This document shows, in pieces, positions 16,574 to 25,450 of a DNA stretch of 64,000 nucleotides. The stretch is taken from the NCBI GenBank assembly GCA_964391195.1, contig CAYMLG010000016.1, forward strand, positions 1-64,000, given 5' to 3'. Each line of letters starts with the position of its first letter. Positions within the stretch are counted from its first letter, which is position 1. Origin of the DNA: JAAYXE01 sp964391195. GTDB taxonomy: Bacteria; Chloroflexota; Anaerolineae; Anaerolineales; UBA4823. A model generated the notes under the pieces. That model had not been told where the DNA came from. It did not search any database and worked only from the letters and a program-made list of their open reading frames with translations. A program made the position numbers and the translations under genes.

Positions 16574-18775
16574 ATGAAACAACTCCTACAGAATCTCAAA
16601 AACGGGGAGACCCTGGTCGTGGAGGTCCCCATTCCCACCCCTCAACCCGGCGAAGTGCTGGTTCGCACCGCTGCTTCACTGGTCTCAGCCGGCACCGAGC
16701 GGACGCTGGTGTCTTTCGCCGAAAAATCGCTGCTGGGAAAAGCCCGATCCCGGCCCGACCTGGTGCGCCAGGTGCTGGACAAGGCCCGGCGGGAAGGGCT
16801 GTTGACCACCCTGGAGGCCGCCTTTAACCGGCTGGAACAACCGATGCCGCTTGGCTATTCATCGGCAGGCACCATTGTAGCCCTGGGCCAAGGGGTGGAG
16901 GGCCTGCAGGTGGGCCAGCGAGTAGCCTGCGCCGGGGGGAATTACGCCGTCCATGCCGAGTATGCCTCCATCCCCCGCAACCTGGTGGCTCCGCTGCCGG
17001 ATGAGGTCGATTTCGAGGCGGCGGCGTTTACTACCCTGGGAGCCATCGCCATGCATGGCTTTCGTTTGGCTGAGCCACAGCTCGGCGAACGGGTGGCGAT
17101 TATCGGCCTGGGGCTTCTTGGTCTGCTGGCGGTGGGCATCGCCCGGGCTGCCGGGTGCCAGGTGTTGGGCATCGACCTGGACTCGCGGCGGGTAGAACTC
17201 GCCCGCCGCTTGGGCGCCACAGCCGTGGGGCGCGATCAGGCCGAAGAGGCGGCCCAGGGCTTCTCGCGCGGCCGCGGCTGCGACGCGATCCTGATCTGCG
17301 CCGATACCAGCTCCGCCGATCCGGTGGAACTGGCGGGCGTTATCGCCCGCGACCGGGCGCGAGTGGTGGCGGTGGGGGCGGTTGGGCTGCAGATCCCCCG
17401 CAAAATCTATTACGAGAAAGAGTTGAGCTTCGTCAACTCGCGCTCTTATGGGCCGGGGCGCTACGACCCGGCTTACGAGGAGGGTGGTCAGGACTACCCG
17501 TTGGGCTACGTGCGCTGGACGGAAGGGCGCAACCTGGAGGCCTTCGTTGAACTGCTGGCAAACCGCCGGGTCGATGTCGGCCCGCTGATCACCCACCGCT
17601 TTCCGATCGACCAGGCGCCGCTGGCTTACGATTTGATTACCGGCAAGCGTAAGGAGCAGTTCCTGGGGGTGCTGCTGACCTATCCTGTCAGCGAGGCGGA
17701 TGCCGAGCGCCTGGAGCGCCGGGTGGCCCTTTCCGCTGCGCCTCCGGGCGAGGCTTCGGCGCCTGCGAGCGCACAGCCGTCCTCGAGGGTCGATACGGTG
17801 CGCCTGGGCGTATTGGGCGCCGGGAATTTCGCCACCGCGGTGATGCTTCCGGCGCTGAAGCGCACGCCGGGAGTAGAGCTGGTTGGGCTGGTATCGGCTT
17901 CGGGGTTGAACGCCCAGGCTGCCGGGAAGCGCTTCGGCTTTCAGTATGCAGCCAGCGATGAGGCGGAGATCCTCGCCGACCCTCGGGTGAATACGGTTGC
18001 GATCCTCACCCGCCACAACTTGCATGCCGCCCAGGTGATCGCCGCTTTGAACGCCGGGAAGCACGTGTTTTGTGAGAAACCGCTGGCGCTGGACGAAGCA
18101 GAGCTGGACGAGATCCAGGCGCTGGTCACCTCCCCTGCGGATGGGCAGGCGCCCATGCTGATGGTGGGCTTCAACCGCCGCTTCGCACCGCTGGCAGTCA
18201 AGCTAAAAAGCTTCCTGGAAGGCCGCAGCGAACCTCTGGCTGCGCACTACCGCGTGAATGCCGGGTATATCCCGCCCGGACATTGGGTTCATGATCCGGA
18301 GCAGGGCGGGGGGCGGATCATCGGCGAGGGCTGCCATTTTGTGGATTTTTTGACTTATCTGGTAGGCCAGCCGCCCTGTGCGGTCACCGCACACGGGCTG
18401 CCCGACGGGGGCCGGTACCGGGAAGACAACGTGGTGATGACCTTCGCCTTCCCCGATGGCTCGCTTGGCACCGTTTCGTACCTGGCGAATGGCGATAAAG
18501 CCTTCCCCAAGGAGCGGGTGGAAGTGTTCTGCGGCGGGCGCACGGCGGCCCTGGATGACTTCCGACTCCTGGAAATGGTGCGCGATGGGAATCGACGCGT
18601 GCTGCGCTCCCGCTTGCGCCAGGACAAGGGGCACCGGGCGGAGTGGGTGGCCTTCAGTGATGCCCTGCGCCAGGGAGGGATGCCGCCAATCCCTTACGAG
18701 CAGCTATTTGGCGTCACCCGGTCAACTTTTGCCGCGGTCCAGGCGCTGCGCTGCGGCGAGAAAGTAAATATATAA
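16574..18775 (+). CDS. Bi-domain oxidoreductase: zinc-type dehydrogenase fused to Gfo/Idh/MocA
   Basis: A 733-residue fusion. Residues about 1-375 are a medium-chain alcohol dehydrogenase-like domain with nucleotide motif I-I-G-L-G-L-L-G. The usual catalytic zinc cysteine and the G-H-E motif near the N terminus are not seen (the region reads S-A-G-T-E-R, then L-G-Y-S-S-A-G), so it may be zinc-independent. After an Ala/Pro/Ser linker, residues about 410-733 form a Gfo/Idh/MocA domain with G-V-L-G-A-G-N-F-A, F-C-E-K-P-L-A-L and G-G-G-R-I-I-G-E-G-C-H-F-V-D. Such fusions are common near surface-polysaccharide genes in other bacteria, but no glycosyltransferase is adjacent here. Sugar-nucleotide oxidation is a guess. 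Confidence 0.85.
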   Translation: MKQLLQNLKNGETLVVEVPIPTPQPGEVLVRTAASLVSAGTERTLVSFAEKSLLGKARSRPDLVRQVLDKARREGLLTTLEAAFNRLEQPMPLGYSSAGTIVALGQGVEGLQVGQRVACAGGNYAVHAEYASIPRNLVAPLPDEVDFEAAAFTTLGAIAMHGFRLAEPQLGERVAIIGLGLLGLLAVGIARAAGCQVLGIDLDSRRVELARRLGATAVGRDQAEEAAQGFSRGRGCDAILICADTSSADPVELAGVIARDRARVVAVGAVGLQIPRKIYYEKELSFVNSRSYGPGRYDPAYEEGGQDYPLGYVRWTEGRNLEAFVELLANRRVDVGPLITHRFPIDQAPLAYDLITGKRKEQFLGVLLTYPVSEADAERLERRVALSAAPPGEASAPASAQPSSRVDTVRLGVLGAGNFATAVMLPALKRTPGVELVGLVSASGLNAQAAGKRFGFQYAASDEAEILADPRVNTVAILTRHNLHAAQVIAALNAGKHVFCEKPLALDEAELDEIQALVTSPADGQAPMLMVGFNRRFAPLAVKLKSFLEGRSEPLAAHYRVNAGYIPPGHWVHDPEQGGGRIIGEGCHFVDFLTYLVGQPPCAVTAHGLPDGGRYREDNVVMTFAFPDGSLGTVSYLANGDKAFPKERVEVFCGGRTAALDDFRLLEMVRDGNRRVLRSRLRQDKGHRAEWVAFSDALRQGGMPPIPYEQLFGVTRSTFAAVQALRCGEKVNI

Positions 18776-18849
18776 GCGGATAGGAGGGCTGCGATTTTCA
18801 CGCCAGCCCTCCTGTAAACAAATGGGGGGGAGTTGGTGGATCGATCGTC

Positions 18850-18980
18850 CATGGCTTTCTCAGAGTCATAAGCCAGGCTTTATAGGATAGGCGGTTGGGA
18901 TATGAGCGGGCTGTACAGGGGGTGGGCTATGCAGCCCACCCGCGCACATATTCCAACCGCCCATTCCTGAGAAAGCCATG
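18850..18980. repeat. 131-bp nested inverted repeat, possible structured RNA or MITE-like element
   Basis: Three co-axial stems: CATGGCTTTCTCAG (18850-18863) with 18967-18980, 14 bp perfect; 18890-18904 with 18947-18961, 15 bp with one pair that would be G-U in RNA; and GGGTGGGCT (18920-18928) with 18933-18941 around an ATGC loop. ATCGAT flanks both ends. The spacer between 18776 and 19094 holds nothing else coding. It fits either a non-coding RNA fold or a small non-autonomous element. Confidence 0.7.
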
Positions 18981-19094
18981 ATCGATTATCATTCAAATAG
19001 GACAGCATTAGGGTGGATACGATATTATAATGGCATGGGGGAGCGAACATCTGTTGAAGCGCTGCGCGTTTGTAGGCTGGGAGGGATCACCCGC

Positions 19095-20167
19095 ATGATG
19101 AAGGCCACCGGACCACGGACCGCGCTGTTGGCGATGGTAATGGCGCTGTTCTTTGGCCTTACCGGGTTATCGGCTTGCGGTTATGAACGTGCGCCCACCG
19201 GTGGGCAAGCCACGCAGGACGCCATCATTGCTGCCGTCATCGGCACCGTTCAGGCCGATTACGCCCAGGGAACCTTTACCCCGGCCCCGCCGAAACCGAC
19301 TGCGACCTATTCTCCCCCGTATTTCTACCTCCCGGACCTAACCGAGGTCCCCNNNNNNNNNNNNNNNNNNNNNNNNNNNNNNNNNNNNNNNNNNNNNNNN
19401 NNNNNNNNNNNNNNNNNNNNNNNNNNNNNNNNNNNNNNNNNNNNNNNNNNNNGACTGCGACCTATTCTCCCCCGTATTTCTACCTCCCGGACCTAACCGA
19501 GGTCCCCATCCAGACTCTCGTCCCGGCCCTGCTGACCCAGGTGGCCATTACCCCTACGATCGATCTGCCGGAGGGGACCATATTGCTGCCGTTCACCGGT
19601 GCGACGCCCACGCCGGTGGTGATCACCGTCATCGTGACCGTTGTCCATACCGCCGAGCCTGCGCCGGGCTCAACGCCCACGCCCACGGCTGCTCCCCTGC
19701 TCACCCCACCGGCCGGTGATGATGCTTCAGCGCAGGGAGCGGCCGGCGATAGACTGCCCACCCCTTCCACGCCTGCCCCTGGCTCATCCCTGCCTGTTCC
19801 CCAACCCACCGCCCGTCCGCTGGCTGTTGATTTCGCTTTTCTTCAAGACTGCGGAACCCCGACCGCCATCTTCGAGGTCAGGAATCATCTGCCCCAATCG
19901 TTCGAGTCGGCGCAGATCTACATTGAAGACATGCTGACCGGCGGGCCTCTGGGGCTGGCAATCAGCGATCGTCCTTTCCTCACCCGCCCGGGACTTTGCC
20001 CGCCCGGCGATCCGCTCCTTCCGGCGGAGGGCTCTGCCTTCCTGGCCGTGCCGGTCAATTCCCCGCAGCCTTCCGGACATTTGGCTCGGGCGGCAATCAG
20101 CCTGTGCGCGCAGGACGGGACAGCCGGCGAATGCCAGCGCGTGACGGTTGATTTCGTCATCCCGTGA
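19095..20167 (+). CDS. Thr/Pro-stalk lipoprotein interrupted by an assembly gap
   Basis: Signal peptide and lipobox L-S-A-C follow the paired ATGs at 19095/19098, then a Thr/Pro-rich stalk and a C-terminal domain (D-C-G-T-P-T-A-I-F-E-V-R-N) of unknown function. The frame runs into 100 N at 19353-19452. The 55 bases before the gap (19298-19352) are identical to the 55 after it (19453-19507). Collapsing the gap and one copy joins 19352 to 19508 exactly in frame, giving one protein of about 305 residues that continues to the stop at 20167. As deposited, the frame appears broken into two pieces. A TATAAT box at 19026-19031 is a candidate -10. Confidence 0.75.
19353..19452. other. Assembly gap (100 N) flanked by an identical 55-bp sequence
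   Basis: The sequence 19298-19352 repeats exactly at 19453-19507. Contig ends that overlap by a fixed length but were not merged leave this signature. The gap is therefore probably of negative length, not missing DNA. Confidence 0.9.
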
Positions 20168-20316
20168 CCTTTCCCCTCCCTCAGGACCTCCCCGACTTTC
20201 CAGAAACCTACTAAAATGGCAGCATGAGTCCCGCACGGAACGGCGCAACCGAATGGTATGCTGGCTCGATCGATCCTCGTTGGCTGCCCTGAAGGTAACA
20301 GCATAGGAGAGATACT

Positions 20317-21519
20317 ATGTCGCCCCACCAACTGCGTATCGCCTATGCCCGCATGAGAGCCCTGGCTCTTGGACTGCTGGTCCTGCTCGCCGCCTGTAAC
20401 CTGCCGGACCCCGAAAACCGGGGTGTAACGGGGGCTGGTGCGATCTACACCGCGGCGGCCAGGACAGTCTCCGTCCAACTGACGGAGATCAACCGCCCTC
20501 CTGCCACCTCCGGAGTCACGCCTGCGCCGCCGCCGACAAGGACGTTTCCACCCTCGCCCGAGCCTGCCAGCCCCACCCCTCCGGCGGCCACCCTCACGGC
20601 GACCACTCTTCCTATTCCGCTCACCGGACCGACGGCGGTGGCTTCCTGTGACCAGGCCCGCTTTATCGGCGATGTGACCTACCCGGACAATTCCCCTGTC
20701 GCTCCCGGGGAAACCTTTGTCAAGACCTGGCGGCTGGAGAACGGTGGAAGCTGTACCTGGACGGAAGAATACGCACTGGTCTTTTCCGGCGGCGAACTGA
20801 TGGGAGCGCCGCCGCAGGTCCCCCTGCCCCGCGCAGTGGCCCCAGGTGAACGGATCGATATATCCGTTACCTTCACCGCTCCGCAGGCGGTGGGCAGCTA
20901 CCGCAGCGATTGGCTTTTTTATAACGCTTCGCGCCAGTTATTTGGCGTGGGGGTAAATTTTAAGCCGGTCTGGGCTCAGATCAATGTGGTCACCGCCTCG
21001 GGAGTGGTGTACGACTTCATCGCCCGGGCTTCCGCGGCGGAATGGACCAGCGGGGTGGAAGAAAATTTCAGTTCGCCGCTCGATTTTTCCGGGGGCCTGG
21101 ACGACCGTCTGGGGGCGGCGGCGGTTCGAGATCAGGCGCCGCTGGAGAACGGGGCGACTTCGGGCAAACTGCTGGTCACCGTCCCCCGGCAGGAACGGGA
21201 TGGCTCGGTGCGCGGCGTCTTCCCGGAATACACGGTTCAACCCGGTGACCGGCTCAAAGCGCGCCTGGGTTTCCTGATCCCGGCGGGCGAATGTGAGGGT
21301 GGGGACGCGGTCTTCGAGATCGGTTATGTGGAGAGCGGCGGGGGCCAGGTGCACAGGTTGGAGCGCCGCCGCACTACCTGTGATGGGCGGCTCGAACCGG
21401 TCGACCTGGATCTTTCGCCGCTGGCCGGCGACACCGTAAGGTTCGTCTTCACCGTGTACGCCAATGGGCCTTTCCAGGGCGATTACGCCGTCTGGAACAG
21501 CGCCCTGATCGAGCATTAA
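20317..21519 (+). CDS. Lipoprotein with NBR1-type FW (Ig-like) domain
   Basis: A 400-residue lipoprotein: signal segment with lipobox L-A-A-C (C27), then a short helix-like T-A-A-A-R-T motif, a Pro/Thr-rich stalk (about 60-110), an FW domain (about 120-225) and a C-terminal beta-rich domain (about 235-400). The FW domain shows the hallmark P-G-E-T-F-V-K-T-W-R-L-E-N-G-G-S-C-T-W and later P-G-E-R-I-D-I-S-V. FW domains in eukaryotic NBR1 bind proteins; their bacterial role is unsettled. AGGAG precedes the ATG. It is adjacent to another FW lipoprotein on the same strand. Confidence 0.8.
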   Translation: MSPHQLRIAYARMRALALGLLVLLAACNLPDPENRGVTGAGAIYTAAARTVSVQLTEINRPPATSGVTPAPPPTRTFPPSPEPASPTPPAATLTATTLPIPLTGPTAVASCDQARFIGDVTYPDNSPVAPGETFVKTWRLENGGSCTWTEEYALVFSGGELMGAPPQVPLPRAVAPGERIDISVTFTAPQAVGSYRSDWLFYNASRQLFGVGVNFKPVWAQINVVTASGVVYDFIARASAAEWTSGVEENFSSPLDFSGGLDDRLGAAAVRDQAPLENGATSGKLLVTVPRQERDGSVRGVFPEYTVQPGDRLKARLGFLIPAGECEGGDAVFEIGYVESGGGQVHRLERRRTTCDGRLEPVDLDLSPLAGDTVRFVFTVYANGPFQGDYAVWNSALIEH

Positions 21520-21594
21520 CCCTTGCAAATTTGGCTTTCCACTTTTATCCTCCGAGAGGTATACTTGGGGGCTGACTTGAAGAGGAGGTCAACT

Positions 21595-22659
21595 TTGAAA
21601 GCTTTCCGAATCCTTGCAAGTGCATTGGTCAGCCTTTCGCTGATCCTTGCAGCCTGTGGGCCTTCGACCCCGGCTGCTCCAACCGAAACTGAGATGAACC
21701 CTGACCTGGTCTTTACCGCTGCGGCAGAGACGGCTTCGGCGATTATGACTGCATCAGCTCCTCCAACGGCCACTGCTTCGGCCACTCCGACCGAGACATC
21801 CATCCCCCCGACCGAGACGACCGCTCCAACCCAGACCGCGGCAACCGAATCGACTCCGAGCCCGACCACAGGACTATCCGGCGGCGCCAGCTCCTCCGGT
21901 GATAGCATGATCTTCGTGAGCGATGTCAGCGTCAACGATGGCGATCCTTTCCAACCGAACGATGAATTCCGCAAGACCTGGCAGGTGAAAAACGACGGCT
22001 CGACCACCTGGACCAGCGGCTATTCCCTGGTCTTCGTGGGTGGCAACCAGATGGGCGGTCCTGCCTCCGTGCCGATCCCGCAAGATGTGGCCCCGGGCGG
22101 TGTGGTTGAGATCTCAGTCGATCTGACAGCCCCCTCGACCCCCGGTGAGTATATTGGCTATTGGCGGATGAGCAACGCTCAGGGCCAGTTGTTCAGTAAC
22201 TCGATCTGGGTTGCGATCACCGTCCCCGGGGAAGGGACGCCGGCAGCCACCGTGACGACCACACCGGGCCCTTCGCCGACAAACGGACCTTCGCCCACGC
22301 CGGGCGGAGCGACCCTCACGCCCACCCTGTCGGGTACGCCGGTTTCCATCACCGGACTTTCGCTGGCTGTAGACGAGAATGAAGTGGTGGGCCAGTGCCC
22401 GCATAACTTCGTATTCACCGCTCAGTTCACGCTCGAGCAGCGGGCGCGGGTTACCTACCAGTTGGAAGTCGTCTCGCGGGTAGAAGGCGTAACCCTGCAG
22501 TCTCCCGATCCCGTCACCTCTGAACTAGATGCCGGCACCTACAGCTTTACGTATAATATGGAAATCACAAACTCGCTGGATGGCACGGCGACCTTTAAGA
22601 TCACCTCACCGGTCAGCGCTTCGTCTGCCCCGCTCAACTTCTCCCTCGAGTGCGAGTAG
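21595..22659 (+). CDS. Second NBR1-type FW-domain lipoprotein
   Basis: A 354-residue lipoprotein starting at TTG 21595, with AGGAGG (21583-21588) 6 nt upstream; an upstream in-frame ATG at 21523 has no such site. Lipobox L-A-A-C-G is followed by F-T-A-A-A-E-T-A-S-A, resembling the same position in the neighbouring lipoprotein. A Thr/Pro/Ser stalk leads to an FW domain (N-D-E-F-R-K-T-W-Q-V-K-N-D-G-S-T-T-W). A second stalk and a C-terminal beta domain follow. It is a probable paralogue of 20317-21519 with a different C-terminal module. Surface display is inferred. Confidence 0.8.
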   Translation: MKAFRILASALVSLSLILAACGPSTPAAPTETEMNPDLVFTAAAETASAIMTASAPPTATASATPTETSIPPTETTAPTQTAATESTPSPTTGLSGGASSSGDSMIFVSDVSVNDGDPFQPNDEFRKTWQVKNDGSTTWTSGYSLVFVGGNQMGGPASVPIPQDVAPGGVVEISVDLTAPSTPGEYIGYWRMSNAQGQLFSNSIWVAITVPGEGTPAATVTTTPGPSPTNGPSPTPGGATLTPTLSGTPVSITGLSLAVDENEVVGQCPHNFVFTAQFTLEQRARVTYQLEVVSRVEGVTLQSPDPVTSELDAGTYSFTYNMEITNSLDGTATFKITSPVSASSAPLNFSLECE

Positions 22660-22680
22660 TTGCCTCTATCCGGCAATGTT

Positions 22681-22715
22681 GGGGGTATTCGACCTGAGGT
22701 GGGTCGAATACCCCC
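22681..22715 (+). terminator. Terminator-like hairpin after the lipoprotein cluster
   Basis: A perfect 14-bp stem (GGGGGTATTCGACC, 22681-22694, with 22702-22715) and a 7-nt loop. Only TTCG follows, so strength as a terminator is uncertain. Confidence 0.6.
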
Positions 22716-22744
22716 TTCGAACCGGGCTAGAAAGTTCCCTTTGA

Positions 22745-23947
22745 ATGTCCCAAGATAAAGTTCGGCTGGCAGAAGCGATCAAAGCTGAGGCCCGAGGTTT
22801 GGGGTTTGATCTGGCCGGAGTGACCACGCCCGATCCACCGCCTCACTATCCGGTCTTTACCGCCTGGCTCGAGGCGGGCCGCCATGGTGAAATGGGTTAC
22901 CTGGCAAATGAACGCTCCCGCCTGCGCCGCTCTGACCCCCACGAAATTCTCCCCGAAGTCCGCTCCATCCTTGTCCTTGGCGTCCGCTACCCCTCGCCCG
23001 TGTCTGATGCCTCCCGGCAGAAGGGCGTGGAGGATGAGGCCGGTGCTGTAGAAACAAAGCAGTACACCGGAAAGATCGCCGCGTATGCCTGGGCGGATGA
23101 TTATCACGATGTGCTTCCGGAGCGTTTGAAGGCCCTGGTCGCCTTTATCGAAGCTGCGGTTGGTCACCCGGTCCCCAATCGCTGGTATACGGACACCGGG
23201 CCGGTCCTGGAACGCGACCTGGCACAGCGGGCCGGGCTGGGTTGGATCGGCAAGAACACCTGCCTGATCAATCCCCAGCAGGGGTCATACTTTTTGTTGG
23301 CCGAGATTTTGCTCGGCATCGATCTCGAGCCAGACCTGCCGGTCGTCACCGATCACTGCGGGACCTGCACCCGCTGCCTGGAGGCCTGCCCGACGGGCTG
23401 TATCTTGCCCGATCGCACCCTCGACGCCCGCCGCTGCCTGTCTTACCTGACCATCGAATTGAAGGGCGCGATTCCAGAAGACCTGCGCCCGGCCCTCGGC
23501 GAGTGGGTCTTTGGCTGTGATATCTGCCAGCAGGTGTGCCCCTGGAACCAGCGTTTTGCCCAGCCGGAAGGCGATCCTGCATTTTCCCCCCGCCCGGATG
23601 TGCCCCGGCCCGACTTAATCCGCGATTTGCAGGAGATCACGCCCGAGGTCTTCAACCGGCGCTTCAAGGGCAGCCCGGTCAAGCGGGCGAAACGCCGCGG
23701 CTATCTGCGGAATGTGGCCGTTTCGCTCGGCAGCCAGGCCGCGGGCTCTCAGGACTCGGAGGTCGTCGCGGCCCTGGCGGCCGCCCTGCACGATGGGGAG
23801 CCTCTCGTCCGCAGGCATACGGCTTGGGCTCTGGGCCAGGTCGGCGGAGAGGCTGCGCGGAGGCATTTAGCCGCGGCCTTATCCGCCGAGCAGGCCCCCG
23901 AGGTCAGAGATGAGATCAGCGCCGCGCTGGGTACAATCGGAAGTTGA
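22745..23947 (+). CDS. queG: Epoxyqueuosine reductase
   Basis: A 400-residue cobalamin and Fe-S enzyme that converts epoxyqueuosine to queuosine in tRNA. C205, C208, C211 and C215 (C-G-T-C-T-R-C-L-E-A-C-P) and C258, C261, C265 (C-D-I-C-Q-Q-V-C-P-W-N) with C219 supply two 4Fe-4S clusters. An N-terminal domain contains R-Y-P-S-P-V, and the C terminus (about 330-400) has HEAT-like repeats (V-R-R-H-T-A-W-A-L-G-Q-V-G). Length and domain order match the longer QueG form. No other queuosine gene is in the window, so the pathway must be completed elsewhere. Confidence 0.93.
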   Translation: MSQDKVRLAEAIKAEARGLGFDLAGVTTPDPPPHYPVFTAWLEAGRHGEMGYLANERSRLRRSDPHEILPEVRSILVLGVRYPSPVSDASRQKGVEDEAGAVETKQYTGKIAAYAWADDYHDVLPERLKALVAFIEAAVGHPVPNRWYTDTGPVLERDLAQRAGLGWIGKNTCLINPQQGSYFLLAEILLGIDLEPDLPVVTDHCGTCTRCLEACPTGCILPDRTLDARRCLSYLTIELKGAIPEDLRPALGEWVFGCDICQQVCPWNQRFAQPEGDPAFSPRPDVPRPDLIRDLQEITPEVFNRRFKGSPVKRAKRRGYLRNVAVSLGSQAAGSQDSEVVAALAAALHDGEPLVRRHTAWALGQVGGEAARRHLAAALSAEQAPEVRDEISAALGTIGS

Positions 23948-24001
23948 GCGGTGCAGCCCCGGCGGGAAATGCCCCGGTGAAACTTTGTTATAATCCTCGC
24001 T

Positions 24002-25363
24002 ATGTCCAGATTTCGATCGCCTAAAATCTGGCGCACAGCCTTACTCGCTGTCCCCTTGCTGTGCGTCCTGGCGGGTGTGATTTATTCATTACCCCCGGTG
24101 CGCTCGCGTCTTGAGTGGCGGCTGCGGTCGCTGATCACCGAAGTGCGCTATTTCCTCAACCCGCCGCAAGAAGTGGTGTTCGTCCCGCAAGGCCAATCCG
24201 GCGGCCTGGAGGGTCCCGCGGCCCAGGCGACGATCGAATGGCTCGTCCAGCAGACGCTTCAAGCCGCGGCCGCCGCGGCGACCCCCACCCCGGAAGCCGT
24301 CCAACCGGCTCCCGGTCAAAGCGCCGCCACAACCGAGCCTCCCACACCGGTCCCCACCGTAGCTCCTACGCCCACGCCGCTCCCGGCTCGGATCACCCTC
24401 ACCGGATTCCGGCACGAGTACCAGCAGATGAACAACTGCGGTCCGGCAACGCTGTCGATGGCCCTCTCCTTTTGGGGTTGGGCCGGCGATCAGACCACTA
24501 CTCGCAGCTACCTCCGCCCCAACTACCAGCGGGTGGACGACAAGAACGTGAATCCGTCTGAGATGGTGGCCTATATCGAAGCTCAGACCGGCCTGCAGAG
24601 CGTGGCCCGCTTCGGCGGTGACCTGGATTTGCTCAAGCGCTTTCTGGCGGCCGGTTTCCCGGTGATCATCGAAAAAGGGTTCCAACCCCCCAAAGAAGAT
24701 TGGATGGGCCACTTCGAACTGCTCAGCGGCTACGATGATGAACTTCAGCAGTTTACTGCCCAGGATTCCTACATCGGCCCCGATATCCCCGTCTCTTATG
24801 CCGAGCTCGCCCAACGTTGGTGGCGCGATTTTAATTACGCCTATGTCGTCCTTTTCCCGCCTGAACGCCAGGCGGAAGTTTTTGCCATCCTCGGACCCCA
24901 CGCCGACCCGGTGGAGAATTACCGCTCAGCGGCGGAAAAAGCCCGGGCGGAGATTCCCAATCTTGCAGGCCGGGATCTGTTCTTTGCCTGGTACAACCTG
25001 GGTTCGAGCCTGGTTGGCCTCCAGGATTATCCCGCAGCGGCCCAGGCCTACGACCAGGCCTTCGCCGTCTACGCCGCCTTGCCCGAAGAAGAACGCCCCT
25101 GGCGCACCCTTTGGTACCAGGATGGGCCCTACGCGGCTTACTATCACACCGGCCGTTTCGAGGATGTCCTCACCCTCGGCAACCAGACCCTGAACAATGT
25201 GGGCGGCCCAATCCTGGAGGAATCCTTCTACTGGATGGGGCTGGCGCGCGAGGCCATCGGTGATATGGAAAAGGCGATTTACGATTTCCAGAAAGCGGTG
25301 GAAATCAACCCCTATTCCACCCCGGCCCTCCAGGAACTGGATCGCCTGGGAGTCGCCCCGTGA
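24002..25363 (+). CDS. Membrane-anchored C39-like cysteine peptidase with TPR tail (copy 1)
   Basis: A 453-residue protein with an N-terminal membrane anchor (about 12-32), a Thr/Pro/Ala linker (about 65-130), a peptidase C39-like papain fold and a TPR region (about 330-450). The catalytic Cys is C146 in N-N-C-G-P-A-T-L-S-M and the His is H237 in M-G-H-F-E-L-L-S-G-Y-D; A-Q-D-S-Y may supply the third residue. The active site should face outside. Target unknown. It has a TATAAT box at 23989-23994 ending only 7 nt before the ATG and no Shine-Dalgarno, suggesting a leaderless mRNA. A paralogue follows directly. Confidence 0.82.
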   Translation: MSRFRSPKIWRTALLAVPLLCVLAGVIYSLPPVRSRLEWRLRSLITEVRYFLNPPQEVVFVPQGQSGGLEGPAAQATIEWLVQQTLQAAAAAATPTPEAVQPAPGQSAATTEPPTPVPTVAPTPTPLPARITLTGFRHEYQQMNNCGPATLSMALSFWGWAGDQTTTRSYLRPNYQRVDDKNVNPSEMVAYIEAQTGLQSVARFGGDLDLLKRFLAAGFPVIIEKGFQPPKEDWMGHFELLSGYDDELQQFTAQDSYIGPDIPVSYAELAQRWWRDFNYAYVVLFPPERQAEVFAILGPHADPVENYRSAAEKARAEIPNLAGRDLFFAWYNLGSSLVGLQDYPAAAQAYDQAFAVYAALPEEERPWRTLWYQDGPYAAYYHTGRFEDVLTLGNQTLNNVGGPILEESFYWMGLAREAIGDMEKAIYDFQKAVEINPYSTPALQELDRLGVAP

Positions 25364-25450
25364 CCCCGGCGTGGAGCGCGGTTGCGAGTTGAAATCCCGG
25401 GGTAACACGGCCCGGAGATTTGCTGTTGCTGGGTTATTAGTGGTGAAATC

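Noticed and set aside
18978..19094. Upstream start of the lipoprotein at 18978
   Set aside because: It lies within the inverted repeat and precedes the -10 box at 19026; the lipobox fits a start at 19095 or 19098.
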